Assembly (NCBI GenBank): GCA_021775805.1
Contig: JAJFHD010000001.1
Location: 1-39,561, forward strand
DNA: 39,561 nucleotides
Direction of reading: 5' to 3'
DNA from: Alphaproteobacteria bacterium
Lineage (GTDB): Bacteria; Pseudomonadota; Alphaproteobacteria; Rhizobiales; JAJFHC01
Shown in pieces: positions 1 through 7,947 of the stretch (within the stretch, counting starts at the first letter, position 1; every line of letters begins with the position of its first letter). Both the position numbers and the translations under genes were made by a program. The notes below the pieces were generated by a model that had not been told where the DNA came from, ran no database searches, and saw only the letters and a list, made by a program, of their open reading frames with translations.

Positions 1-3000
1 GGACGCGAGGACAATTTTCTTGCCGTCGATTGAAATTGCAGCACTTACACCTGACACACCTGACACACCTGACACACCTGACACACCTGTGGCACGGAAC
101 TGCCTGATCTCGGCGGTGGTTTCCAGATCCCACAAACGGGCGGTTCCATCGATGGACGCGGTGAGGACGGTCTTGCCGTCGGGGGCAAAGACGGCGCTCT
201 GAACCCCGCCTTCGTGGCCCTTGAACTGCCTGATCTCGGCGGCGGTTTCCAGATCCCACAAACGGGCGGTTCCATCGTTGGACGCGGTGAGGACGGCCTT
301 GCCATCGGGGGCAAAGACGGCGCTCTGAACCGGTCGCTCGTGGCCCTTGAACTGCCCGATCTCGGTGGCGGTTTCCAGATCCCACAGACGGGCGGTTCCA
401 TCGTAGGACGCTGTGAGGACGGCCTTGCCATCGGGGGCAAAGACGGCGCTCCGAACCGGTTGCTCGTGGCCCTTGAACTGCCTGATCTCGGTGGCGGTTT
501 CCAGATCCCACAGACGGGCGGTTCCATCGTCGGACGCAGTGAGGACGGTCTTGCCATCGGGAGCAAAGACGGCGCTCCGAACCCAGTCTTCGTGGCCCTT
601 GAACTGCCTGATCTCGGCAGCGGTTTCCAGATCCCACAAACGAGCGGTTCCATCGTTGGACGCAGTGAGGACTGTCTTGCCATCGGGGGCAAAGACGGCG
701 CTGGAAGTGGTGTTTCCAATGTTCAACCGAGCTCTGACAGCCTCAGCCAAATTCTTGAAGATTGTCTGCTCAAACATTCCGGTGAAACGAATGGCTGATC
801 TAGTTGAAATTGCCGACTCGCTGACTTCATCACTCTCCACCACGTACATTCTGGCAGAAGCAACGTGGCTCGGCGCCCCATGACACTTTACAAAACGGCA
901 CCGGTCAAACTGAACCTGGGCCAGATTTGTGGCTGAAAAGTTGCAATCTGTGAACGTTGCATTTGAGAATCGAGCACCCAACAGATTCGATTTTGCAAAG
1001 GATACTCCGGAGAGTCGATATGGATTTGATTGACCGGTGAAGGCGAGGTGCTTCAGGCTTAGTTCGGATAGATCCGCCCCTTGAGGCAAGGCATCCTTGT
1101 AGCCGGTGCGAGATGATGCGAGTGAAAGTTTCAACCAAAACACTCTCAGTGCTCTTTGCCGACCGGGCATGATTATCTCATCACGTGCCTTTTTGAATGC
1201 GCCCCAGGCATCGTCGATTGCGACCAGATCGGGAACGAACTTGAGTGTTTCCCGGCTGACTTCCGGCATCTCCTTCAACGTACCCAGATCGCCCGCCATC
1301 AGCAGTTTGTACAAACGCTTTGCCAGGAAATATTCATAAAAGGACGTGTGCACGAACCGAAAGGCGTCGTCGTTTGCGCGTACCAGCAGGCTCGCATTTC
1401 GCAGTTCCGTATGAAGCAGAGCACGGGCGTCGTGGCCGGAGCTCATGGCCAGGCGCAGGCCGGGGTTTTCGAGGGCATAAGCATCGAACCAGTCGCCGAG
1501 GTCATCCACAGATAGAGACGGGCTGCGGTGCTGCCACATATGCTGGGCGAGGCTCTCCAGCATGGTCTGGCGGTCGGACGGGGACAGGAGAGGACGTTTG
1601 TCCTGGTCACGCTCAAGCGCGCGCCTGAAGAGGTGGCCGTAGACACTGGCCACGTTGATCACGCGGCCTGCCTCGTTGTCGGCTTCCAGATCCGGCGCCA
1701 GTTCCGCGATGTAGCGTGCCATGATCGGTTTGGTGGCAAGACCTGCCAGGTCGTGAATACGGCTGACGGACTCAAATGCCGTTTGGCCCGCCTCGTCTCC
1801 CAGTATCTTGCAGAAGAAAGACTGGATCTGTTCCACGTCGAAGGGCGCCATGTAGACGGTCTTGACCGGTTCGTTGCCTTCCATCGCCTGCAAACCGGCA
1901 AAACGGTCGTTCTCGCAAAGCACGCTCTTCTGCTCGATGTGGTCGCGGAAGAAATGGGTGCGGCAGGTGACAAGGATGCGGGTCGGGCAGGCCGACCAGT
2001 CCGCCGACTTCTTTTGGCGATCTGCTTTCCAGGCATCTGCCGGCACAAGCTCGAGGAGCTCGCGGTAAAGGCTCGCCATGCGCTCCGAGCCGATTCTTGT
2101 GCCGACTTCATCGAGACCGTCAAAAATAATGATGCAGGGTTCAGAGCGTAGCGATGTCAGCAATTGCCCGGCATCGATGCGGTCTCTAACATCCGGGTGC
2201 AGACACTGTCTGATGATTTCCGCCAGTGTCGGCGGTGCTTTGGTGTCCCGGCCGTATACGTCCGTCAGACGCCGGAAGTCGAGATAAACCGGGTAGGGGG
2301 TGGCCGGATCGCCTGCCCGTTTTTCATTGAGCGCACAGGCAAAAAGCTGTGACGTTGTCGTCTTGCCGGCGCCGAAGCTGCCGAGCAGGGCGTAGATCCG
2401 GTTCGAACTGGTTTCCGAACATGCCCATTCCATGAGAATCGGCAGGGCTTCCTGAACGGCCTCGCCACCCTCTTCGCGTGAAATCTGCGGGTCTTCCGTG
2501 ATGCCTTCGCGAACTTCACGCTCAAGAAGGTCTGTTGCCAGGGTTTCCCTGAATAGGGCACCCGAACCGTCTTTCGAGCTCAACGGTCCATGGGGTGAAG
2601 GACCTGGCCCTCTGTCCTTCATATTGCGATGTAGCGGGCGAGGGGCGGCGTGCGGAGGTCCGTCCGGAAGATACTGTTTTTCTATCTCGAGACATATTTT
2701 GTCCCGGAAGCGCGTAACGAAGGCGTCCTTGTCAGCTTCCGACAAGTCCCACACGTGCAGAAGGTTTGTTGTGTCTGCGCGCCAGGCCTCCGGAAAACAC
2801 GGCCCGTCTGTGAAGGCCGGATCGCCGTCCTCCCAATTGCCCGACAACTGGATGCGCAGGTAACGCGGATGCTCCGGCGCGCCGGGTTTGTGAAAGAAGC
2901 CCGCCTCCCGTCTGCAGGCCTCGCTGTGGTACCAGCGGTCGCTCAGAAGGAAGATTGCGAGGGCGGCGTTTTTGCATTCTTCATCGGTCTGTCCCTCGTA

Positions 3001-3603
3001 GGGCTCGCGCCCGCGCATGTCAAGGTGGTCGATCCACAGGTCAAGTTTGAACCTGTCGTTGTACCTGTGCGGCAGGTGCTGCAGTTTGCTTTTCAGTTTC
3101 GTGGCAAAACCCGTGACGATCTTTTCTACGTTTTCTTCCTCATGGGCGTGGGACACGAAAATCCGGTAAAGCGGACGCGGATCGACGATGCGCGGTTCTT
3201 CGTGGTCCGCCGAATCGATGTTGGTGTCCTCGCGGGTGGATCTGACCGCCTGCTCACGGGCTGTCCGCTGTTCCAGTTTGTGTTTGAGGCCCGCTGCAAA
3301 TACGATCTCGTAGTGTGTCGTTCTGGACTTAACCCGCAGGAGCGGTTCTTGCGCAAGGCCTTCGTCGTCCAAGGCTTTCGCGGCGGCGTTTATGAGCTCG
3401 ATGCGTTTGCGCAGGGCCTCCTCACTCGACGTCTTTCCTTCAACCTCCGTTAGTCGCTCAATGACCGCACGCTTTAGAGCCGCGAATTTAGTCTGGTCTT
3501 CGGAACCATCGTCAGCCAGGTCCAGCATGGCCGTCAGAAGACGCCGCGCCGCTGCGCCGAGATGTTCGTCGAGGTCTTCAATAATCGTCTGGTGCCAAGC
3601 CAT
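1..3603 (-). CDS. TIR-NACHT-pentapeptide-WD40 STAND NTPase (NLR-like), 3' end beyond window
   Basis: The frame starts at an ATG at 3603 and stays open for 1201 codons to the window edge, so the C-terminus is missing. An in-frame TAG two codons upstream (3609-3607) fixes the start. Domains in order: a helical N-terminus (1-140); a TIR-like domain from about 146 (strand RIFVSHAHEEE at 147-157, and ACRREAGFF with candidate catalytic Glu233); a NACHT NTPase with Walker A GSFGAGKT (408-415) and Walker B IIIFDGLDE (491-499); the NACHT-associated helical motif FVHTSFYEYFLA (750-761); pentapeptide-like repeats (about 862-905); and at least five WD40 repeats from residue 968. Family knowledge: STAND NTPases sense a ligand through C-terminal repeats, oligomerise through NACHT and fire the N-terminal effector; TIR effectors often degrade NAD+ or make signalling nucleotides. 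A role in phage defence is inferred. The TIR assignment rests on motifs only. Partner genes, if any, would lie left of the window. Confidence 0.9.
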   Translation of the reverse strand, partial: MAWHQTIIEDLDEHLGAAARRLLTAMLDLADDGSEDQTKFAALKRAVIERLTEVEGKTSSEEALRKRIELINAAAKALDDEGLAQEPLLRVKSRTTHYEIVFAAGLKHKLEQRTAREQAVRSTREDTNIDSADHEEPRIVDPRPLYRIFVSHAHEEENVEKIVTGFATKLKSKLQHLPHRYNDRFKLDLWIDHLDMRGREPYEGQTDEECKNAALAIFLLSDRWYHSEACRREAGFFHKPGAPEHPRYLRIQLSGNWEDGDPAFTDGPCFPEAWRADTTNLLHVWDLSEADKDAFVTRFRDKICLEIEKQYLPDGPPHAAPRPLHRNMKDRGPGPSPHGPLSSKDGSGALFRETLATDLLEREVREGITEDPQISREEGGEAVQEALPILMEWACSETSSNRIYALLGSFGAGKTTTSQLFACALNEKRAGDPATPYPVYLDFRRLTDVYGRDTKAPPTLAEIIRQCLHPDVRDRIDAGQLLTSLRSEPCIIIFDGLDEVGTRIGSERMASLYRELLELVPADAWKADRQKKSADWSACPTRILVTCRTHFFRDHIEQKSVLCENDRFAGLQAMEGNEPVKTVYMAPFDVEQIQSFFCKILGDEAGQTAFESVSRIHDLAGLATKPIMARYIAELAPDLEADNEAGRVINVASVYGHLFRRALERDQDKRPLLSPSDRQTMLESLAQHMWQHRSPSLSVDDLGDWFDAYALENPGLRLAMSSGHDARALLHTELRNASLLVRANDDAFRFVHTSFYEYFLAKRLYKLLMAGDLGTLKEMPEVSRETLKFVPDLVAIDDAWGAFKKARDEIIMPGRQRALRVFWLKLSLASSRTGYKDALPQGADLSELSLKHLAFTGQSNPYRLSGVSFAKSNLLGARFSNATFTDCNFSATNLAQVQFDRCRFVKCHGAPSHVASARMYVVESDEVSESAISTRSAIRFTGMFEQTIFKNLAEAVRARLNIGNTTSSAVFAPDGKTVLTASNDGTARLWDLETAAEIRQFKGHEDWVRSAVFAPDGKTVLTASDDGTARLWDLETATEIRQFKGHEQPVRSAVFAPDGKAVLTASYDGTARLWDLETATEIGQFKGHERPVQSAVFAPDGKAVLTASNDGTARLWDLETAAEIRQFKGHEGGVQSAVFAPDGKTVLTASIDGTARLWDLETTAEIRQFRATGVSGVSGVSGVSGVSAAISIDGKKIVLAS
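44..90 (-). repeat. 9-bp in-frame microsatellite (Gly-Val-Ser)5 inside the WD40 region
   Basis: Four perfect copies of CTGACACAC lie at 51-86, with partial copies on both sides. Read on the coding strand they give five Gly-Val-Ser triplets directly after the fifth WD40 unit, replacing the usual GHE blade end. A sixth, diverged WD40-like segment (SIDGKK) follows before the edge. Because the unit is 9 bp, copy-number change would alter linker length without breaking the frame. Confidence 0.9.
97..702 (-). repeat. Five near-identical 126-bp WD40-coding tandem repeats
   Basis: The anchor sequence around CTTGAACTGCC recurs at 220, 346, 472 and 598, exactly 126 bp apart, with a degenerate copy near 97. 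Each unit encodes 42 residues, from SAVFAPDGK through ARLWDLET to QFKGHE. The copies differ at few positions: the residue after LTAS is N, D, Y, N, I; the pair after GHE is DW, QP, RP, GG; and there are minor changes at T/A, R/G and R/Q. Such DNA-level identity points to recent duplication or gene conversion inside the array. The variable residues are where WD40 propellers usually contact ligands. Confidence 0.95.
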
Positions 3604-3636
3604 TGCCTATCGCCTGCAATTATCACGGTACGATTC

Positions 3637-3672
3637 AGAATACACAAAATATCACAAATAGCAACGTTTGTG
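3637..3672 (-). promoter_or_regulatory. Candidate promoter and CACAAA repeats of the NLR-like gene
   Basis: The 75 bp between the upstream gene and the NLR-like start are AT-rich compared with the surroundings. On the minus strand a -35-like TTGCTA (3664-3659) and a -10-like TATTCT (3642-3637) are 16 bp apart. Over the same bases CACAAA occurs at 3643-3648 and 3653-3658, one helical turn apart, and its inverse TTTGTG at 3667-3672. This suggests an own promoter with a protein-binding site. The assignment is by eye. Confidence 0.4.
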
Positions 3673-3678
3673 AGATTT

Positions 3679-4431
3679 CTATTTTCTCCGCAAACTGCGA
3701 CGTTGGTTCTTGTGAACACGCTGTTTGGTCATACGGTTTACCGGGGCGCTCGACGTCTCGGTCCTGACCGCGATCCAGATAACATGCCGGGCGCCGCTGC
3801 GGCCCCGGTTGGCGCGGACCTTGACTTCGTCCACGGCAAAGCCCGCCCGTTTCAGGCGCTGCGTGAACGGGACACTGGGGGCCGATGACCAGACCGCCAG
3901 GACGCCGCCGGGCCGCAGTGCGGTGCGTGCGGTGGCCAGTCCTCTGTCGCTGTAGAGGCCGTCATTGGCCTTGCGCGTGAGACCCTCCGGGCCATTGTCG
4001 ACGTCGAGCAGGATCGCGTCATAGGCTGAGCTGCAGGCGTTCAGCAGTACGCCGACGTCGCCCTGGCAGAGGTCAACACGCGGGTCGTCGAGGCATCCGC
4101 CGAAGACTTCCGCCATCGGCCCGCGTGCCCAGGCGATCACCGACGGCACCAGTTCCGCAACCGTGACCTGGGCCTGTGGATTCAGCCCGGCCAGCGCTGC
4201 GCGCAGGGTGAAGCCCATGCCCAGGCCACCGATCAGGACTCTCGGGGTGTCGCGATCTGAAATCCTCTCGCAGGACAGCTTTGCCAGCGCTTCTTCCGAG
4301 CCGCTGAGCCGGCTGTTCATGAGCTCGATTGAGCCCGACATAATCGAGAATTCCGTGCCGCGCTGTTTTAGGCGAAGCGTGCCGCCGCCGTCGGGGACCA
4401 TAGCGGTGTCGAGTTCAATCCAGGGAAGCAT
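3679..4431 (-). CDS. Spermidine synthase-like (SAM-fold) protein
   Basis: A 250-residue protein with a Rossmann methyltransferase core: VLIGGLGMGFT at about 65-75 is the nucleotide-binding glycine loop and AILLDVDNGPEG is the acidic post-II motif typical of the spermidine synthase (COG0421) family. It is shorter than true spermidine synthases, lacking the usual N-terminal beta domain, and carries a basic C-terminal tail of about 25 residues. Such truncated homologues are common in Alphaproteobacteria and have no proven reaction; aminopropyl or methyl transfer is possible. It lies 75 bp upstream of the NLR-like gene on the same strand, but that gap holds its own likely promoter, so I do not infer a shared function. 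The ATG at 4431 follows an AAGAG ribosome-binding site. Confidence 0.8.
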   Translation of the reverse strand: MLPWIELDTAMVPDGGGTLRLKQRGTEFSIMSGSIELMNSRLSGSEEALAKLSCERISDRDTPRVLIGGLGMGFTLRAALAGLNPQAQVTVAELVPSVIAWARGPMAEVFGGCLDDPRVDLCQGDVGVLLNACSSAYDAILLDVDNGPEGLTRKANDGLYSDRGLATARTALRPGGVLAVWSSAPSVPFTQRLKRAGFAVDEVKVRANRGRSGARHVIWIAVRTETSSAPVNRMTKQRVHKNQRRSLRRK

Positions 4432-4549
4432 GGGCCACTCTTTTTGGGGCTACCGAAGTGCGCCCCGCCATCCTACCGGATTGGCGCTTGTGCGCGAAGG
4501 CCCCGGACTCAATGACAAGGATCGCCCAACATCGACGGATCAACAGGTG

Positions 4550-5416
4550 TCAGGTGCCACCGAAACGATCCTCAAGCCTGCGCCAGTCTTCAACACCTAC
4601 TGTCTTCATGAAACTGTCGAGCGGCATGAAGTTGTCCGCCTCACAGTCCAGGCTGTCCGCTCTGAGATCGGCGAGGGTCTGTTCCAGCGCCCTGGCGACG
4701 CGCTTGATCAGCGTGGTGCCGTGGACGATCATCCTGAACCCCATGTCATGCAATTCCCGGTTGGACAGGATCGGGGTCCTGCCGCCGATCAGCATGTTGC
4801 ACATCTGGGGCACATCGAAGGCCTTCGCGATCTGTTCCAGTTCCGCGACACTTTGCGGCGCTTCGACAAAGATGCCGTCCGCGCCGGCATCGATGTAACG
4901 TTCGCAACGGCGCAGGGCGTCGTCGAGGCCGTGGATGGCGCGGGCATCGGTCCGCGCCATCAGGAAAAAGTCCTCGTTGTCGCGGGCAGCGGCCGCGGCG
5001 CGGATTTTCTCCACCATGTCCCCTGTCGCGATGACATCCTTGCCCGCGGTATGGCCGCATCGCTTGGGCGAGACCTGATCCTCGATGAAGATGGCGGCAG
5101 CCCCCATGGCTTCGTAGGTGCGGATCGTGTGCACCACATTCTTGACGTCGCCATAGCCGTGGTCACCGTCAATCAGGACCGGAAGGTCGACCGCATTGAG
5201 AATGTCGCGCATGCCGGCGGCCATTTCGCCAAGGCCGACAATGCCGATATCGGGCAGGCCGTAGCGGGCCCCGACCAGTGGAAACCCGCCGATCACGAAA
5301 CCTTCAAAGCCGGCACGCTCGATCAGGCGCGCACTGAGGGCATCGTAGGCACCGGGAAGGACGAACGGCCGGTCCCTGTCGATGAGTTCGCGCCAGGTCG
5401 GTTTTTGCTGCGTCAC
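4550..5416 (-). CDS. Isocitrate lyase/PEP mutase family enzyme (methylisocitrate lyase-like)
   Basis: With a GTG start at 5416 (AAAAAGGGG just upstream) the product is 288 residues, the usual size for this family. The much longer open frame to 5887 would run through the divergent promoter and regulator gene, so I reject it. Seen in the protein: the N-terminal LPGAYDALSARL segment, the metal-binding IDGDHGYGD loop and the catalytic KRCGH motif found in 2-methylisocitrate lyases and relatives, followed by MARTDA. The fold cleaves or forms C-C bonds in 2-hydroxy or 2-oxo acids: methylisocitrate lyase, oxaloacetate decarboxylase and carboxyphosphonate mutase are all members. The exact substrate cannot be told from sequence. 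It is divergent from the GntR-family gene, which probably controls it through the palindrome between them. Confidence 0.85.
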   Translation of the reverse strand: MTQQKPTWRELIDRDRPFVLPGAYDALSARLIERAGFEGFVIGGFPLVGARYGLPDIGIVGLGEMAAGMRDILNAVDLPVLIDGDHGYGDVKNVVHTIRTYEAMGAAAIFIEDQVSPKRCGHTAGKDVIATGDMVEKIRAAAAARDNEDFFLMARTDARAIHGLDDALRRCERYIDAGADGIFVEAPQSVAELEQIAKAFDVPQMCNMLIGGRTPILSNRELHDMGFRMIVHGTTLIKRVARALEQTLADLRADSLDCEADNFMPLDSFMKTVGVEDWRRLEDRFGGT

Positions 5417-5460
5417 TGCTGTGCCCCTTTTTCCTGCATGCCTTGACCCGCAAGCGATAA

Positions 5461-5470
5461 TCGTATACGA
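5461..5470. promoter_or_regulatory. Palindromic TCGTATACGA, candidate GntR operator
   Basis: This perfect 10-bp palindrome lies in the 97-bp divergent region between the lyase-family gene and the GntR regulator. GntR proteins often bind sites centred on GTATAC. On the plus strand a -35-like TTGACC (5443-5448) lies 17 bp upstream of TACGAA (5466-5471), so a bound repressor would cover the -10 region. Confidence 0.5.
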
Positions 5471-5513
5471 ATATACATAATGGATATGATCCGAACAGGC
5501 AAGGACCTGTCTC

Positions 5514-6311
5514 ATGTCGACTATACCATCGGTTCCCCAATACCGGCAGATTGCCGACACGCTGAAAGCGCGGATCGCCAACGGAATGTACCGGGCGGGC
5601 GACCGGATGCCGGCGTCGGTTCTGCTGGAAGATATGTTCAATGTCAGCGAGATCACGGTGCGCAAATCGCTCCAGACACTTGCCCGGGAAGGCTGGGTGA
5701 CCGGAAAGCGTGGCGTCGGAACGATTGTCAGCGACAGTGTGCCCAAGGCTCTCGTGGACATCCGGCTGACGGGCAATTTCACCGAGTGGCTGGCGTCCGC
5801 GGCGGCTGTCGACCATGACATCCGGCAGGAGGTCCTGGGGTCGTCGGTCGAGGGGTGTCCGAAACCGGTTGGCGAGATACTGGGCATTGCCGATGGCGAT
5901 CCCGCCTGGCAGATGCGCCGGCTGCGGTCGATCGGCGGCGATCCGATTTCCTACCATGTCAATTTTGCACGGCCCGGAATGGCGCGCCTGATCAGTGAAG
6001 AGGACTTCCGGGAAAACGGCAACTTTGTCGAGCTTCTGCGTCAGCGTTTTGATGAGCCTCTCGATCGTGCCGACCAGCACGTTGAGGCCAGAACCGCCGA
6101 CATGGACATCGCCGGGCTGTTGGACATCGGGTTCGGGGCGCCGATTTTCTTTGTTGAAAATGTCTACGTTACATCATCGGGCTCGGTTGCCGCCGTGACC
6201 CATTTGTATTTGCGGGCTGACCGGTACCGGTATTCGGCAGTGACCCGGTTCGCGGACCTGGAACAGGCAGACAGGCGGCCTTTCTATCGGAAGGCCAGAG
6301 CAGAAATTTAA
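5514..6311 (+). CDS. GntR family transcriptional regulator with UTRA domain
   Basis: A 265-residue protein. Residues 8-72 form the GntR winged helix-turn-helix (QIADTLKARIANG, then MFNVSEITVRKSLQTL and the wing GKRGVGT). Residues about 95-250 resemble the UTRA effector-binding domain of the HutC/FarR subfamily. These usually act as repressors released by a small molecule linked to the neighbouring pathway. The start is supported by AAGGA eight bases upstream. The gene is followed after 16 bp by a TauD-like dioxygenase and is divergent from the lyase-family gene, so it probably controls both sides. The inducer is unknown. Confidence 0.92.
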   Translation: MSTIPSVPQYRQIADTLKARIANGMYRAGDRMPASVLLEDMFNVSEITVRKSLQTLAREGWVTGKRGVGTIVSDSVPKALVDIRLTGNFTEWLASAAAVDHDIRQEVLGSSVEGCPKPVGEILGIADGDPAWQMRRLRSIGGDPISYHVNFARPGMARLISEEDFRENGNFVELLRQRFDEPLDRADQHVEARTADMDIAGLLDIGFGAPIFFVENVYVTSSGSVAAVTHLYLRADRYRYSAVTRFADLEQADRRPFYRKARAEI

Positions 6312-6327
6312 GCGGGGAGACGTCATC

Positions 6328-7242
6328 ATGGTTGGATTCAAGAACTTGCCCGGCGCCTTTGGCGTGGAAGTCACCGACATTGATCTGAGCACGGCTTCGG
6401 ACGGTGAAATCAGGCAGCTGCTCGACATATTCTACCGCCATCAGGTGGTTGTTCTGCGGCGCCAGGACCTGTCGTTCGAGCGGTTCGACGACATCACCAA
6501 GAAGTTCGGGCATCAGCATCCCCATTTTCTGGATCACCTGCGCATGCGCGGCCATCCGGCGATCCTGATGCTGTCGAACATCTATGAAAACGGCCGTCAG
6601 TTGGGGGTCCATGAAGGGGCGTGTTTCTGGCATACCGACGTGGCCTATCTGGACCCGGCCAATTCCACCACCATGGTCTATTCGGTCAAGAGACCGCGCG
6701 ATGGCTGCCCGACGTCCCTGGCAGACTGTTTCGGGGCCTATGATGCGTTGCCGGAGTCCATGAAACGAAAGATCGACGATCTGGTCTGTATCCATCACTA
6801 CGGCAATCGCGACTTCCAGTCGGGTGCGGCGGAAAAGAACTCGAAATTCGAAGCCGAGCGGATGACCGAGGATCAGAAGAAGAAAGTCAAGGACGTCTAT
6901 CATCCACTGGTCAAGCGCCACCCGATCACCGGGCGAAAGTCGCTCTACAGCGTTGCCGGAACAAGCTGGGGTATCGTCGACTGGCCGGAAGACGAGGCGG
7001 TGGCTCTCCTGCGCGAACTGATGGACCATTGTCTGCAGGACAGGTTCATAACCTCGATCGACTACGACGTGGGCGACTTTGCCGCCTGGGACACGTTCTC
7101 GACCCTGCACTGCGCGACACCGCTTGCCGGTGCCGGACCGGACGACCCCAATGCGCGCATCCTGTGGCGGGTCAGTGTCAACGGCCTGTCGCCACTCTAC
7201 CGATTGGAAGAGACCTATCAGGGGATGTCGACGGCAGCCTGA
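6328..7242 (+). CDS. TauD/TfdA family 2-oxoglutarate-dependent dioxygenase
   Basis: A 304-residue protein in the size range of TauD and TfdA. The iron-binding facial triad is visible: His102 and Asp104 in FWHTDVAYLD, and distal His261 in FSTLHCATP. Arg281 in ILWRVSV is the expected 2-oxoglutarate ligand. These enzymes couple decarboxylation of 2-oxoglutarate to hydroxylation of a substrate (taurine, aryloxyacetates, betaines, phosphonates and others). The substrate here is not evident. It forms an operon with the GntR regulator 16 bp upstream. Its TGA is directly followed (no spacer) by the TAG of the convergent glutathione transferase gene. Confidence 0.92.
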   Translation: MVGFKNLPGAFGVEVTDIDLSTASDGEIRQLLDIFYRHQVVVLRRQDLSFERFDDITKKFGHQHPHFLDHLRMRGHPAILMLSNIYENGRQLGVHEGACFWHTDVAYLDPANSTTMVYSVKRPRDGCPTSLADCFGAYDALPESMKRKIDDLVCIHHYGNRDFQSGAAEKNSKFEAERMTEDQKKKVKDVYHPLVKRHPITGRKSLYSVAGTSWGIVDWPEDEAVALLRELMDHCLQDRFITSIDYDVGDFAAWDTFSTLHCATPLAGAGPDDPNARILWRVSVNGLSPLYRLEETYQGMSTAA

Positions 7243-7947
7243 CTATGTGGGGATTGCGTCGGGCGCCGGGAAGGCGACGCCGGGTTCGCCGGAAACCCAT
7301 GCCGGGTGTTTTTTCATGATCGACTGGAATGGCGCGCTTGCCGTGAAGCGGTCGAGCCAGCGTCTTACGTGGGTATAGGACGTCTGGTCGAACCACGGCC
7401 GGTCGGTGTTGGCGAACTGGCGGATAAAGGGGGCGATGCCCATGTCTGCGAGCGAGGGGCGGACACCAAAAAGATGACCTTCCTGTGCGAGCCGGGTCTC
7501 GAGTTCGCCGAGAAAGAGGCAGGCCTGGCGCCGATGATAACCGGGGTCGGCATTTTCGTATCTGGTTGAGTATTTGTAGCGGTCGAGATGTTGCTTGAAA
7601 TCGTCGTCGCAGCGTTTGATCAGCTCCAACATAGCGTCAAGGCTGTTGCCTGCAGGTGTCAGCCAGTGCTCCGGGTCATGGTTGTCAAGCGCCCAGAGCA
7701 TGATGTCCAGGCTCTCTTCCAGTACCGTTCCATCCTGCAGAACCAGCACGGGGACGGTGGCCTTTTCGGACGATTCGATCATCTCCGCCGGCTTGTTGCG
7801 CAATACGATTTCCCGCAATTCGCAGGCTGTACCGCTCGACTGCAGGGCAAGCCTGGCCCTCATGGCATAGGGGCAGCGGCGAAAGCTGTAGAGGATCGGC
7901 AGCCGGTTCTCCACAGCGCTCACGGCGGTTGTCGGGCTATCCCTCAC
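7243..7947 (-). CDS. Glutathione S-transferase family protein
   Basis: A 234-residue protein. The N-terminal thioredoxin-like domain carries [10 protein letters not shown] (Cys25-Pro26-Tyr27), a redox-type CPxxMR active site as in omega-class or glutaredoxin-like GSTs, followed by [15 protein letters not shown], the glutathione-binding cis-Pro and ES motif. The all-helical C-terminal domain ends in a typical [14 protein letters not shown] segment. The Cys active site suggests thiol transfer or dehalogenation/deglutathionylation rather than classical conjugation. The start overlaps the last 11 bases of the trhO-like gene, so the two are likely co-transcribed. Confidence 0.9.
   Translation of the reverse strand: MRDSPTTAVSAVENRLPILYSFRRCPYAMRARLALQSSGTACELREIVLRNKPAEMIESSEKATVPVLVLQDGTVLEESLDIMLWALDNHDPEHWLTPAGNSLDAMLELIKRCDDDFKQHLDRYKYSTRYENADPGYHRRQACLFLGELETRLAQEGHLFGVRPSLADMGIAPFIRQFANTDRPWFDQTSYTHVRRWLDRFTASAPFQSIMKKHPAWVSGEPGVAFPAPDAIPT

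Noticed and set aside
97..702. CRISPR-like periodic repeat
   Set aside because: The 126-bp units are nearly identical along their whole length with no unique spacers, and they encode WD40 blades in frame.
214..3453. Several long plus-strand open frames (for example 1528-2151 and 2650-3453)
   Set aside because: They are antisense to the NLR-like gene. Their translations show no family motif, whereas the minus-strand frame carries TIR, NACHT and WD40 motifs without interruption.
4163..5446. 427-codon plus-strand frame opposite the lyase-family gene
   Set aside because: It is antisense to two genes with clear motifs and has low-quality composition (many Arg, His and Pro). High-GC genomes produce such frames by codon bias.
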